From Negativicutes bacterium (GTDB lineage Bacteria > Bacillota_C > Negativicutes > Sporomusales_B > JARLHX01), in the NCBI GenBank assembly GCA_031292035.1, contig JARLHX010000407.1:22237-86236 (forward strand): DNA of 64,000 nucleotides, given 5' to 3'. Below the pieces are notes generated by a model. The model saw only the letters and a program-made list of their open reading frames with translations. It was not told the origin of the DNA and did not search any database. A program made the position numbers and the translations under genes. Positions 27,408 through 36,396 of the stretch are shown here, one piece after another; position 1 is the stretch's first letter; each line of letters starts with the position of its first letter.

Positions 27408-28649
27408 CTATACGGTGACTTTACCGATGCCAAAGGCGGTATTGTTCCGCAGGACTTTCTCCACCCAATCGCTCTGGGTTAGTTCGCAGCTAATAATCAG
27501 CACCAGTTCTGACTCCTTGGTTTTTTGTCGGGCAGAAATTTTTCGCTTGGTTAATATATAGTCCAAAATAAAGCCTAACCCGGCCCCTCCGAATAGCCCA
27601 ATCAATCCCCAGATGATCGGTCCCCAGGTCCAGATAAAGCCATAGACGACTCCCAGCGTCATGCCGGCGGTGGCGAAGACTGAGGCAGTATCGAATATGC
27701 TTACCCCGTCGGCCCGGTGGATGGTATCCAAAATGGCAAACTCCTTGTGCTCCTGAACAAGCGGGATTGCCAATATCTTTTCTTTGGCGATCCCTTTCTC
27801 CTCCAGCTCGGTGATTGCCAGCTCCACGAATTGCGAATGGTCAAAAGTGGCTGCGATTAACATCTTTGCCGACTCCTCTGTTTCCGAAATGGGCAGGGCG
27901 AGCGCAAATACCTGGTATCTTTTCTGGAGAAATTCACGGAGCTCCACATCAAATATTTCGTTCAGCTCCACTGTTGACGAGTAGGCGTCGGCGGCTGCAT
28001 AGCCGTAGATCGAAGGCATGAAAAGCAGCCACTGCGGATCAGCGAGCGCGATGGCTTGGCTGAAGTCGCCCATCAGAGTAAACTGCAGGACCTGGAATAT
28101 CCGCGAATAATAAGCGCACAGGAACCAGAAGAAGATGAGAAAATAGCCGGTAGCCATTCGGAGAATGTACATATGTCCTAAGCCAGGCAGTACAAAGCTC
28201 CAGAAGAGACTGACCCAAGGCACTCTTTTGTCCAGGTAGTTGAGGGAGAAGGGAATCATTTTGAATACATCGATCGGGGCCTTTTCTCTGTCTGCCAGTA
28301 CGGCCAGCTTGTTGGTGTTTACGGTAAGGTTGTAGGAATCCCATATCCCGTAAACATATACAAGAACATAACCCAGGAGCCACCTGGGATCTACAGCCGC
28401 TTTCGCCAGCTCAAACCGGCCGGTGAACGAGTAGATGATCGCCAGGTTTAAATGGGCCTGGATATTGATGATGATTTCCAGCAGCACCAGCACATAGCCC
28501 TTGACATAGCTGCCGACCATCATCTGGCCAAAGCCGGCAAAAGACATGGCCCACCAGACGGCTACCAGAGGATGGCGAACATGCATCTGCATGGTGTCGA
28601 AGCGCGAGAGGTCCAGTCTTTTGCGGCGTGGGGTGTAGCTATCGCTCAT
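27408..28649 (-). CDS. Multi-spanning membrane protein with an internal duplication
   Basis: 413 residues, function unknown. Two similar halves of about 100 residues are visible: HPLVAVWWAMSFAGFGQMMVGSY...ELAKAAVDPRWLLGYVLVYVYGIWDSY and VPWVSLFWSFVLPGLGHMYILRM...QAIALADPQWLLFMPSIYGYAAADAY. A soluble linker and a glycine-rich C-terminal membrane hairpin (LGVVYGFIWTWGPIIWGLIGLFGGAGLGF) follow, resembling the glycine-zipper end of general-stress-type proteins. GGGAGAGG precedes ATG. It overlaps the upstream membrane gene by 4 bases. Confidence 0.7.
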   Translation of the reverse strand: MSDSYTPRRKRLDLSRFDTMQMHVRHPLVAVWWAMSFAGFGQMMVGSYVKGYVLVLLEIIINIQAHLNLAIIYSFTGRFELAKAAVDPRWLLGYVLVYVYGIWDSYNLTVNTNKLAVLADREKAPIDVFKMIPFSLNYLDKRVPWVSLFWSFVLPGLGHMYILRMATGYFLIFFWFLCAYYSRIFQVLQFTLMGDFSQAIALADPQWLLFMPSIYGYAAADAYSSTVELNEIFDVELREFLQKRYQVFALALPISETEESAKMLIAATFDHSQFVELAITELEEKGIAKEKILAIPLVQEHKEFAILDTIHRADGVSIFDTASVFATAGMTLGVVYGFIWTWGPIIWGLIGLFGGAGLGFILDYILTKRKISARQKTKESELVLIISCELTQSDWVEKVLRNNTAFGIGKVTV

Positions 28650-29224
28650 GGTTGCCTCTCCCTGGCGCTATTTGTTTTTCTTTCGAGGCCAAAGAGATAT
28701 TTTGTGCTGGCCCGGGGCAAGATGGCGAGGATCAAATAGAGCGGCAAAGAATAAAAGCTTTTCCAGTCGAGCGGCAGATAGCTTCCCATAACGTTGGTTA
28801 TAAAAGATTCGCCAAATAAGGAGAACAGAAGAGCGACAACAATCTGAGCGGTTAGAAAGCCTTTCCAACTAGGGAAATATTGATAAACCAGCATATATAT
28901 CACAGGGAGTACTCCCCAGTCTATCGTCTCAAGATGGGGGGTGAAGGGGATCACTTTAATGGTGTATATCCACAGGGTTTGCGCCGTCCCACAGGCGTCG
29001 AGGAGGGTAGTGATAAACATTATTTTTGTGCCGTATAACGTAAGCTCGACGATGTGAGCCCGATCTACTAGACAAAACCAGATAGCCCAGGGCAACAGCC
29101 AACCAGTCAACAAAATCCACCAGACCAAGCTATATGCCTCAGATGATAGCCAGTGCTCATAGCGAAGCTGGACCAGTGATGTATGGACATCAATGATGTG
29201 TTGAATGGATTCAGGCACAGGCAT
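28646..29224 (-). CDS. CBO0543-family integral membrane protein
   Basis: 192 residues with about five hydrophobic helices and the CBO0543 family pattern (YWLLTGWLLPWAIWF-like first helix, DACGTAQTLWIYTIKVIPFTP, PVIYMLVYQYFPSWKGFL, ESFITNVMGSY). Known mostly from spore-forming Firmicutes; role unknown. ATG 29224 is preceded by GGAGG seven bases away, so the longer frame to 29332 is rejected. It forms a two-gene operon with the duplicated membrane protein through a 4-bp overlap. Confidence 0.75.
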   Translation of the reverse strand: MPVPESIQHIIDVHTSLVQLRYEHWLSSEAYSLVWWILLTGWLLPWAIWFCLVDRAHIVELTLYGTKIMFITTLLDACGTAQTLWIYTIKVIPFTPHLETIDWGVLPVIYMLVYQYFPSWKGFLTAQIVVALLFSLFGESFITNVMGSYLPLDWKSFYSLPLYLILAILPRASTKYLFGLERKTNSARERQP

Positions 29225-29568
29225 TCTTACGCCTCCAAACCGAAAAGCCAGTTTGGAGTAGTATGTCCAGGCATGGGATAAAGTAGAGAATTTGCAGAGT
29301 TTCTCGATAGCGTTGGTGCAAGCAATCGCCACATTCGGCTGATTACACAGAAAAGCCGTGTGAAGCTAGCAAAATGTGTGACAGAAGGCGTAATACGGAG
29401 AGGACTTTCCGGCAATAAACAGAATTTACTATACAAAAGGAGGAAGGTGGCGAAAGGGATGGAGGCTTGAAGTTCCCGCAAGGCGGGTGGATGCGTTTCT
29501 CGAGACTAAATACAGGGATGTCTAAATGGACTCATATGTATGTGAAAATATCGGGAGGGGCTATAAAG
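29225..29568. other. Divergent intergenic region
   Basis: 344 bp between the CBO0543-type gene and an MFS gene. It holds a short hairpin (CCAAAC / GTTTGG near 29234) and the ribosome-binding site of the carrier. No clear promoter or operator was identified. Confidence 0.4.
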
Positions 29569-30861
29569 ATGGAACACGCCATAGAAAAACGGGTTATGAG
29601 CAAGCTTTTCTGGCGGCTTACACCGCTGCTGATGCTAATGTATATCATCGCATACGTCGACCGGGTTAATGTTGGCTTTGCGGCATTGACGATGAACAAG
29701 GCGATCGGCCTTGATGCCTATACCTATGGTTTGGGCGCCGGCATCTTCTTTGTCGGTTACTTTATCTTCGAGGTTCCGAGCAATCTGATCTTGGCTAAGG
29801 TCGGTGCCCGTAAATGGATTGCCCGGATTCTCCTTACCTGGGGCATGGTTGCCACCGCGATGGCCTGGGTCCAGGGACCCAATAGTTTTTTAGCGATGCG
29901 ATTTTTGCTCGGCGTCGCCGAGGCAGGCTTTTTTCCGGGAGTTATTTTATATTTGACTTATTGGTTTCCTGCCCGCTACCGGGCGCGGATCATTTCCAGG
30001 TTTATGCTGGCCATTCCGCTTTCGCTGGCCGTCGGGGCGCCTATTTCGACATGGATCATGGAGCTTGACGGCGCACTCGGGTATCAGGGATGGCAATGGC
30101 TCTTTATCCTTGAGGGCGTGCCGGCGATGCTGCTGCCGTTTGCCGTATGGAAGTATATGCCGGACGGCCCGCACGAAGCGTCCTGGCTTAACGAAGAGGA
30201 AAAGCGCTGGATAACAAAAGAACTGGCGTCTGATGGCGAAACAGTGGCAGTGAGCAAAGTCGAATCCAGTGTCAAGGGAGTTTTCACCAATCCCATGGTC
30301 TGGGCATTCTGTTTCATTTATTTTGTCAGTACCACGACGAATTACGGTCTGTCGATGTTCATGCCGCAGATCATCAAACAACTTGGATTTTCTACCATGC
30401 AGACCGGCTTCGTCATGTTTGTCCCCTATATTATCGGTTGCGCCGGGATGTTGGTCATCGGCTATCTCTCTGACCGCAACAAGGAACGCAAATGGCATCT
30501 GATTGCAAGTTGCCTGATGATTGCAATCGGCTTGGGAGTTGCCGGTTGGTGCGGGAACACCATCTGGGCCATCGTGGCGATGTGTTTTGCCGCTATCGGC
30601 ATTATGGGCTTCAAGGGACCGTTCTGGCCGCTGCCGTCGGCTTATCTCAGTGGTGCCGGGGCTGCTGCGGGGATTGCCCTGATCAACTCAGTCGGTAATC
30701 TTGGCGGTTTTGCCGGACCGTGGGCGGTCGGCTTAGCCAAACAGATGACAGGCAGTTTTTCGAGTGGTCTTTATGCGTTGGCAGCGGTGGCCCTTGCCGG
30801 GGCGTTTCTCACATTCTTTGTCGTAAAAGTGAAGAAGCAGCAAGCAGAACCAGAAGCATAA
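29569..30861 (+). CDS. MFS transporter, ACS type
   Basis: 430 residues with 12 helices and the ACS-family signature YIIAYVDRVNVGFAALTMNK and FFVGYFIFEVPSNLIL, as in hexuronate, tartrate and phthalate carriers. ATG 29569 follows GGGAGGGG; the longer frame from 29467 lacks such a site. A GntR regulator and an HpaI-type aldolase lie just downstream on the other strand, so uptake of a sugar acid cleaved by that aldolase is a reasonable guess. Confidence 0.88.
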   Translation: MEHAIEKRVMSKLFWRLTPLLMLMYIIAYVDRVNVGFAALTMNKAIGLDAYTYGLGAGIFFVGYFIFEVPSNLILAKVGARKWIARILLTWGMVATAMAWVQGPNSFLAMRFLLGVAEAGFFPGVILYLTYWFPARYRARIISRFMLAIPLSLAVGAPISTWIMELDGALGYQGWQWLFILEGVPAMLLPFAVWKYMPDGPHEASWLNEEEKRWITKELASDGETVAVSKVESSVKGVFTNPMVWAFCFIYFVSTTTNYGLSMFMPQIIKQLGFSTMQTGFVMFVPYIIGCAGMLVIGYLSDRNKERKWHLIASCLMIAIGLGVAGWCGNTIWAIVAMCFAAIGIMGFKGPFWPLPSAYLSGAGAAAGIALINSVGNLGGFAGPWAVGLAKQMTGSFSSGLYALAAVALAGAFLTFFVVKVKKQQAEPEA

Positions 30862-30882
30862 GAAAGAAAATGATTTGAAAAT

Positions 30883-30918
30883 AATGAGCCTGCCGATTTT
30901 CGGCAGGCTCATTTTTAC
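30883..30918. terminator. Bidirectional terminator between convergent genes
   Basis: AATGAGCCTGCCG (30883-30895) pairs perfectly with CGGCAGGCTCATT (30901-30913), followed by TTTAC and preceded by A-rich sequence. Confidence 0.9.
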
Positions 30919-30987
30919 TATGATTTATAAAGGTTGCCGCTGGAGTCAAACGCGAGGGGTATTGCAAAAGTCGGGTAGTTCTCTATT

Positions 30988-31665
30988 TTATGGTTTTGCT
31001 GCCGGAAATAGTCTCGTGCGCGCGCCAGTTAAATGATTTTGGAGGGCAGCTAGGGAGGCGGCAACATCTCTTTTCTCTAAGGCGTGAAATACATCCCAGT
31101 GGCCACGGGTTCCTTGGCCGGCATAGACTACCCCTTTTAGGTGATAGAGCCGGGACAAGTGCAAATGGACTCGCAGCGTCTCCCAGGCCTGCAGCAGAAA
31201 ATCGTTTCCGGCAACCTCAAAAAGCAGATGATGGAGTTTATAATCAGCGTCGGTGAATGGTTTGAAATCCTCATAACTAATCCGGTTATCTACCGCGATT
31301 TCACCTTGGCGGATGATTTGCCTCATAGTATCCAGATGGCTGTCTGTAATTTTGGGAACAGCCAGTTCGGTGGCTTTGAGTTCAAGAAGCTCACGTACGA
31401 TAAATAGATTGAGAAAGGAGGCTTCATTCAACAGCGGCGTGACAATATAACCGCGATAGGGGGTGAAATCAAGCAAGTTTTCGGCATGGAGCCTGGACAA
31501 TGCCTCGCGAACCGGTACAATGCTGCAGTTCAGCTTTTCGGCAAGATGCCGGATATTCACCTTTTCCCCAGGAAGCAGTCGCTGATCATAGATGTCTCGT
31601 TTGAGCACCTCATAGACCTGACTCGAAAACGATTTTTTGTCAAGATAAGGCTCGATCAACTCCAT
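30988..31665 (-). CDS. GntR-family regulator, FadR/FCD type
   Basis: 225 residues. N-terminal winged helix-turn-helix (YDQRLLPGEKVNIRHLAEKLNCSIVPVREALSRLHAENLL), then an alpha-helical FCD ligand domain with metal-binding Asp/His pattern (DADYKLHHLLFEVAGN). Such regulators typically repress sugar-acid or organic-acid genes and release DNA on binding the metabolite. ATG 31665 has GGGAGGA eight bases upstream. Likely targets are the adjacent HpaI aldolase and the MFS carrier. Confidence 0.88.
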   Translation of the reverse strand: MELIEPYLDKKSFSSQVYEVLKRDIYDQRLLPGEKVNIRHLAEKLNCSIVPVREALSRLHAENLLDFTPYRGYIVTPLLNEASFLNLFIVRELLELKATELAVPKITDSHLDTMRQIIRQGEIAVDNRISYEDFKPFTDADYKLHHLLFEVAGNDFLLQAWETLRVHLHLSRLYHLKGVVYAGQGTRGHWDVFHALEKRDVAASLAALQNHLTGARTRLFPAAKP

Positions 31666-31742
31666 CAACGCGATCCTCCCAGCTTTGGTGATTCTATATT
31701 CATTATATCAGGCAAGAGGATAATGACAAAATGACAATAGCA

Positions 31743-32504
31743 TCAGCCTTTTTTGGCCAGGGCGAAAAATTCGGCGCTGCCGCGGGCAAGCACGGTGGTA
31801 AGGTGGGTATAGTAGTAGGTGATTCCCTGATTCAGGCGAAGGGCGGCATTTTCAAAATTTCCGGCAGTGCCGGCTGCTTTTCCAGTCTGGAGGATGGTGG
31901 TAAAGGCCTGCTGCATCGCCGCTTGCACGGCAGGATGGTGGGCAGCGCCGGGGTAACCCATCGACTGCGACAGGTCGGAGGGGCCGAGAAATACTACGTC
32001 GATTCCGGCTACGCGGGAGATGGCGGCGACATTGTCCAAGGCTTCCTTGTCCTCGATCTGGACACAGATCAGCGTTTCCCGGTTTGCCTCCTCGGCATAT
32101 TCGCTCAGGTTCAGTTTGAAGCCGTAGCGGGCGGAACGTGTCCCGACTGCCAGGCTGCGTGTGCCAAGGGGGTGGTATTTTACGGCGGCGACGATTGCTT
32201 CTGCCTGGCTGGCGGTAGAGACATGCGGGGCCTGGATACCCATCGCACCCCGATCCAGATACTGCAGAATAATTTCAGGGTCGTTTTTCGGCGGGCGAAC
32301 GATGGGGACAATGTTGCTGGCTTCGGCGGCCATGGTCATCAGTTCCACCGTCTCCAGTGAAATCGAGCCATGCTCGCAGTCAATAAGGACCCAGTCGAAG
32401 CCTAGTCTTCCCGCCATCTCGACGATCTGGGCAGAGGGAATCATTACTGATAGGCCCAAGACCGGGTTGCCCTGAATAATTTTTTCTTTCATCCGATTTT
32501 GCAC
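31743..32504 (-). CDS. HpcH/HpaI-family 2-keto-acid aldolase
   Basis: 253 residues of the class II, divalent-metal-dependent HpcH/HpaI family. Key blocks are GFDWVLIDCEHGSIS, VRPPKNDPEIILQYLDRGAMGIQAPHV and VQIEDKEALDNV, with the FLGPSDLSQSMG phosphate/pyruvate loop. Members cleave 4-hydroxy-2-oxo acids (2-keto-3-deoxy-glucarate, -rhamnonate, 4-hydroxy-2-oxoheptanedioate) to pyruvate and an aldehyde. The GTG at 32504 is used as start; ATG 32492 is an alternative. It is transcribed in line with the GntR gene. Confidence 0.85.
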   Translation of the reverse strand: MQNRMKEKIIQGNPVLGLSVMIPSAQIVEMAGRLGFDWVLIDCEHGSISLETVELMTMAAEASNIVPIVRPPKNDPEIILQYLDRGAMGIQAPHVSTASQAEAIVAAVKYHPLGTRSLAVGTRSARYGFKLNLSEYAEEANRETLICVQIEDKEALDNVAAISRVAGIDVVFLGPSDLSQSMGYPGAAHHPAVQAAMQQAFTTILQTGKAAGTAGNFENAALRLNQGITYYYTHLTTVLARGSAEFFALAKKG

Positions 32505-32833
32505 TGAGGTTCAGCCCTTTCTGCCGGAGTTGTCCGGGTGTTGAGTGAGAAATCCACCGGAATGTTTTGCTGGATGGATATACATGGTTATTACTTCGTC
32601 TTTGTTGATTTTTCCTCTAGTAGTGGACCGGTCGAACCGGTAAATGTCCGGAAATCTTTTCGACTACTGGCGGCTGCCGGTCATTTCGCTGCCAGCAAAT
32701 AGAGGGAAATGGTGATTATTGTCGAAAAAATAAAAGAGCTCTCCCTTGCGACCGGATGCTGGGCGGGCGATTGGTTCGTTGTTAGGTGCCTGGAAGGAAC
32801 GCAGCGGCATTTTTTTTGTGCGAAGGAAGATTG
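32505..32833. other. Gene-free divergent region
   Basis: About 330 bp between the aldolase and the HD-GYP gene. A near-palindrome ACCGGTCGAACCGGT lies at about 32627-32641 and could be a regulator site. No gene is seen. Confidence 0.4.
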
Positions 32834-33892
32834 ATGATGACTAGAACGGTGCAAAGATATCTGGTCTGCCACCTTCGGCCAGGGATGGTCCTTGCTGGCG
32901 CTGCTGTGGTTCCCGGAAAGAAAGCCGTTCTTCTGGCGGAGAACACCGTTTTATCGCAGAAACTGATTGATTACCTGATATCGTCAGGCTGCCAGGCGGT
33001 GGATATTGCCTTGATGGGGCAGGATGATATCGCCGATATGGAGGAACGCCAGAAGTTTCAAAATTCCTATTCTTTGATGATGGATTCCTTGCAGAATACA
33101 TTTGATACGATTCGCAGTTCCCGCGACATTCCTGTGCCGCAGATCAAAACACTGGCGAGCCAGTCTTACGAATTGCTTTGTTATCGCGATGTATTGCGGC
33201 TTTTGCAGACCTCTGCCAAGCATGACGATCTGCTGCTAAGCCACAGTCTGAATGTCGCGATTATTGCCGGTGGCCTGGCCCAGTGGCTTGGACTGTCAAA
33301 GGAGGAGACCACCGAGGCGATCATCGCCGGCATACTGCATGATATCGGAAAAGTGATGATCCCTGACCGGATTATCAACAAGCCCGGCAAATTGATGCCT
33401 TATGAGATGAATGTCATGCGTTGCCATCCCTATTACAGCTTTCAAATGGTTGAATCATCGCCCAATATTTCGGCGGCGATAAAGTCGGCCATCCTGCAGC
33501 ATCACGAGCGCTTGGACGGCAGTGGATATCCTGACCGTTTGAGCGGCGAAGATGTTACTCCTTTGGCTCAGCTGGTTGCTGTTGCCGATATCTATGAAGC
33601 CATGACCTCTCACCTTGTTTATCGACGGGCCATGTCGCCCCTGGCGGCTATTGAAGAATTTCTGGAGGCGATGTTTGGCAAGCTGAATCCTGATGCTTGT
33701 CTGACCCTGACCAACCGGCTCAAGTCGCTCATGATCGGCAATGGGGTATTGCTGGACAATGGCCAATCGGCGAAGATTATTCATTTTGAGCAGGACTTTG
33801 GGTGTCGGCCGCTGGTCCGTCTCAACGATGGTCAGTATGTCGATCTGGGCAGAGACTATACGTTGCAGATTGTCAAAGTCGACGGCTTCTAG
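32834..33892 (+). CDS. HD-GYP domain protein (probable c-di-GMP phosphodiesterase)
   Basis: 352 residues. An N-terminal region of about 130 residues without recognised sensor fold precedes an HD-GYP domain with LLSHSLNVAIIAG, the catalytic HDIGK, HHERLDGSGYP (the GYP motif) and VAVADIYEAMTS. HD-GYP enzymes hydrolyse c-di-GMP to pGpG or GMP using two or three metals. A c-di-GMP riboswitch at the end of this window shows that the second messenger is used in this organism. Start ATG 32834 follows GAAGGAAG. Confidence 0.9.
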   Translation: MMTRTVQRYLVCHLRPGMVLAGAAVVPGKKAVLLAENTVLSQKLIDYLISSGCQAVDIALMGQDDIADMEERQKFQNSYSLMMDSLQNTFDTIRSSRDIPVPQIKTLASQSYELLCYRDVLRLLQTSAKHDDLLLSHSLNVAIIAGGLAQWLGLSKEETTEAIIAGILHDIGKVMIPDRIINKPGKLMPYEMNVMRCHPYYSFQMVESSPNISAAIKSAILQHHERLDGSGYPDRLSGEDVTPLAQLVAVADIYEAMTSHLVYRRAMSPLAAIEEFLEAMFGKLNPDACLTLTNRLKSLMIGNGVLLDNGQSAKIIHFEQDFGCRPLVRLNDGQYVDLGRDYTLQIVKVDGF

Positions 33893-33939
33893 CCGTTTTT
33901 CCCCAAGGCTGCCGACAGCTGAATATCGATAGAAAAGAG

Positions 33940-33977
33940 AAAAGCACCATTTGCTGTCGCAGATGATGCTTTTTTTG
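33940..33977 (+). terminator. Rho-independent terminator
   Basis: AAAGCA...TGC pairs imperfectly with GCA...TGCTTT, followed by seven T. Confidence 0.72.
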
Positions 33978-34023
33978 TCTGATATACGGTCGGGTATTTT
34001 TCGGTAAGACCGTGTAGTGAGGT

Positions 34024-34878
34024 CTAACCATCGATATGGATGTGTAAATTTTTAAATAATCCTTCGGCTGCCTCCAGCCGTTTTTTCGTCCTGGATGGTT
34101 CTCGGACGGCAATGGCGGTGATCAGAAAATCGGCTAAAAAGATCTGAGCGACAATCGAATTATGAAATGCCAGACTGTGGAAGGCGCAAGGCAGGACGAG
34201 GTCAGAAAGCGGAGCCAGAGGAGATTGGTAGCCGTCAGTGATGGCGATGACCTTGGGGCCAAATCCCTTCATGACCGTTACAAGGTCGATCGCCTGGCGG
34301 GCATAGCGGGGAAAGGTGATGGCGATCACCAGGTCGGATTGATTAATATTGATGATGTCGTCAATATTGTCGCCAGAGTCGGCTTTTAACAGTTTGCAGT
34401 TGCCTAAAACCTGGTTCAGGCCGTGATGCAGGTGGTAGGCCACCGCAAAACTGCTGCGCATCCCGACGATGTATACGGTCGAAGCCGCCTGGATAAGATT
34501 CAGGCAATGATCCAGGTCGTCATCAGACAAAAAGCCGACGGTTTTTTTGATATTGGCCAACTGGACATCGACACAATCCAAAAAGAGGCTGTTGCGCCGC
34601 AAATCTTTTGTATTGATTTCCAGTCGGGTCGGAGGGGCGACCCGGTCGCGGAGCAGTTCCTGCAAATCTTTTTGGAATTCCGCGTAACCGGAAAAGCCGA
34701 GACTGACAGCGAAACGCATCACTGTGGTTGTGCTGGTTGCCGCAAGCGACGAGAGTTCATCGAGGGTGAGAAAGGAGGAGTCTACCGGATTTTTTAAAAT
34801 ATAGTCGGCCACCCGGCGCTGGCTGGGTGTCATTCGCGCTGTTTCCTGTTGCAGTCGCTGCAGAAGGTTTTTTTTCAT
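34024..34878 (-). CDS. RpiR/MurR-family regulator with SIS domain
   Basis: 284 residues. N-terminal HTH_6 (MTPSQRRVADYILKN...LDELSSLAATSTTTVMRFAVSLGFSGYAEFQKDL) and C-terminal SIS domain (STVYIVGMRSSFAVAYHLHHGLNQVLG) that normally senses a phosphosugar or related metabolite. It is divergent from the PLP-enzyme/LeuCD/symporter operon. AATGTAGTAA repeats in the shared promoter region are candidate operators. Confidence 0.9.
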   Translation of the reverse strand: MKKNLLQRLQQETARMTPSQRRVADYILKNPVDSSFLTLDELSSLAATSTTTVMRFAVSLGFSGYAEFQKDLQELLRDRVAPPTRLEINTKDLRRNSLFLDCVDVQLANIKKTVGFLSDDDLDHCLNLIQAASTVYIVGMRSSFAVAYHLHHGLNQVLGNCKLLKADSGDNIDDIININQSDLVIAITFPRYARQAIDLVTVMKGFGPKVIAITDGYQSPLAPLSDLVLPCAFHSLAFHNSIVAQIFLADFLITAIAVREPSRTKKRLEAAEGLFKNLHIHIDG

Positions 34879-34982
34879 TCAATCACCTTTCGGCTGATGT
34901 ATTATATTTTTCACTGTACCATAATAAAGGATTTTTTACAACAAAACGACTTTACAGCAGCCCGGCTGACAGATAAAATGGA

Positions 34983-35022
34983 AATGTAGTAAATTTTACG
35001 AAAATCAAAGGCAATGTAGTAA
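34983..35022. promoter_or_regulatory. Candidate RpiR operator repeats
   Basis: AATGTAGTAA occurs at 34983-34992 and again at 35013-35022, exactly 30 bp apart. The first copy is part of the palindrome GTAAATTTTAC (34989-34999). Their position between the divergent RpiR gene and its neighbour operon suits regulator binding. Confidence 0.5.
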
Positions 35023-35066
35023 TTAATTCTAAAACTACGACGTTGCCGAAAAGGAGAAGAAGATAA

Positions 35067-36353
35067 ATGAAAGACGCGAAGCCGGAAGTATTTTCCGGAG
35101 AATTTCTTGCCAAAATACGGGAACGGTTTTGGTATGTCGATCAAGACCCGATCAACGGAAACAGGGTCTATTTTGAAAACGCCGGCGGGTCGCTTAGGCT
35201 AAAGGCTGTGACCGAGCAAGACCAACTGATTGTCTCCCTGCCTGACAGCCCGTCTCGTCCGAGCAAGGCGGCCCGATGGCTCGGCGATATGGTGGAGCAG
35301 GGAAAAGAGGATTTCCGCCTGCTGGTGGGAGCCAAGGGCGGCGATATTTTGCCGTCGATTAGCGCATCCAGAGCCATTTTTCATATTATCGGGGCCATCC
35401 TCGCTAATGTGCCAGGAACCAATGTGGTCACAACCAAGCTGGAGCATCCGGCCAGCTATGACGCGGTCCATTTTTACGCCGGGAAAACCGGGAAAGAGGT
35501 GCGTATCGCCCCGATAAACCACGCGGACGGGTCGGTCGATCCAGCCGAGATTCTCGCCCTGGTCGACCGGAATACCAGTATGCTGGCGGTGATTTACGCC
35601 TCAAACATGACCGGAGCGGTTCTTGATATTAAGCTGATTGCCGCAGAAGCGCGCAAGATCAATCCCGATATTTATATCGTTGTGGACGCAGTCCAGCATG
35701 TGCCCCACGCGGCAGTTGATGTCGCCGACCTGGGGGTTGACGGTCTGGTGGTGGCTCCTTACAAAATGTTTGGCAAACGCGGCCTGGGGCTGGGGTATAT
35801 ATCGGAGCGGGTCGCTGCCTTGCCGCACGACGAAGTATATGGAAAAAGCAAGGACCGGTGGTCTGTGGGCAGTGCAGACCCCTCCGGGTTTAACAGCCTG
35901 TCGCGGATTGTTGATTATATCTGCTGGATTGGCCGGGAATTCGGTGCCGGCGACGACCGGAGAGCCCAGATCCTGCAGGGGATGGCGAAGATCAATGGCC
36001 ATGAACAGGCGCTGCTCCATCGCCTGCTGTACGGCGGCAATGCAGTGCCGGGACTGAAACATATGGCGGGAGTTACTGTACACTCAGTGCCAGACGCGCC
36101 GAGCCACCGTGACCTGATTTTGGCAATCAACATCGACAAGCTGGACGCCACGGCCAGTACCAAAAAATATCAGGAAAAAGGTATCACAGTATTTGAACGT
36201 CTGGCGACAAGCGCTTTTTCGCAGCGGATTCTTCGGGATCTCGGCCTGCCGGGGATTGTCCGGGTATCGCCAATGCATTTTAATACTCCGGAGGAAGTGG
36301 ATCAGTTCCTGAAAGTGACGGAAGAGATTGTGTTTGCTGCAAAAATGCTGTGA
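35067..36353 (+). CDS. Class V aminotransferase / cysteine-desulfurase-like PLP enzyme
   Basis: 428 residues of fold-type I class V. The PLP Lys is K233 in APYKMFGKRG, D207 and Q210 in VVDAVQH contact the cofactor ring, and H127 in LEHPAS stacks on it. It lacks the flexible Cys loop expected for an IscS/NifS desulfurase, so an aminotransferase, lyase or isomerase role on an amino or hydroxy acid is more likely. AAAGGAG precedes ATG. It heads the operon with the LeuC/LeuD-like pair and a dicarboxylate symporter under an RpiR regulator. Confidence 0.8.
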   Translation: MKDAKPEVFSGEFLAKIRERFWYVDQDPINGNRVYFENAGGSLRLKAVTEQDQLIVSLPDSPSRPSKAARWLGDMVEQGKEDFRLLVGAKGGDILPSISASRAIFHIIGAILANVPGTNVVTTKLEHPASYDAVHFYAGKTGKEVRIAPINHADGSVDPAEILALVDRNTSMLAVIYASNMTGAVLDIKLIAAEARKINPDIYIVVDAVQHVPHAAVDVADLGVDGLVVAPYKMFGKRGLGLGYISERVAALPHDEVYGKSKDRWSVGSADPSGFNSLSRIVDYICWIGREFGAGDDRRAQILQGMAKINGHEQALLHRLLYGGNAVPGLKHMAGVTVHSVPDAPSHRDLILAINIDKLDATASTKKYQEKGITVFERLATSAFSQRILRDLGLPGIVRVSPMHFNTPEEVDQFLKVTEEIVFAAKML

Positions 36354-36396
36354 TAGTCACAGGATATGAATTGCCAAGACAGGCAGGGGTGAGTCA

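Noticed and set aside
35067..36353. Calling the PLP enzyme a NifS/IscS cysteine desulfurase
   Set aside because: The fold matches class V, but the flexible active-site Cys loop and any Fe-S assembly neighbours are missing.
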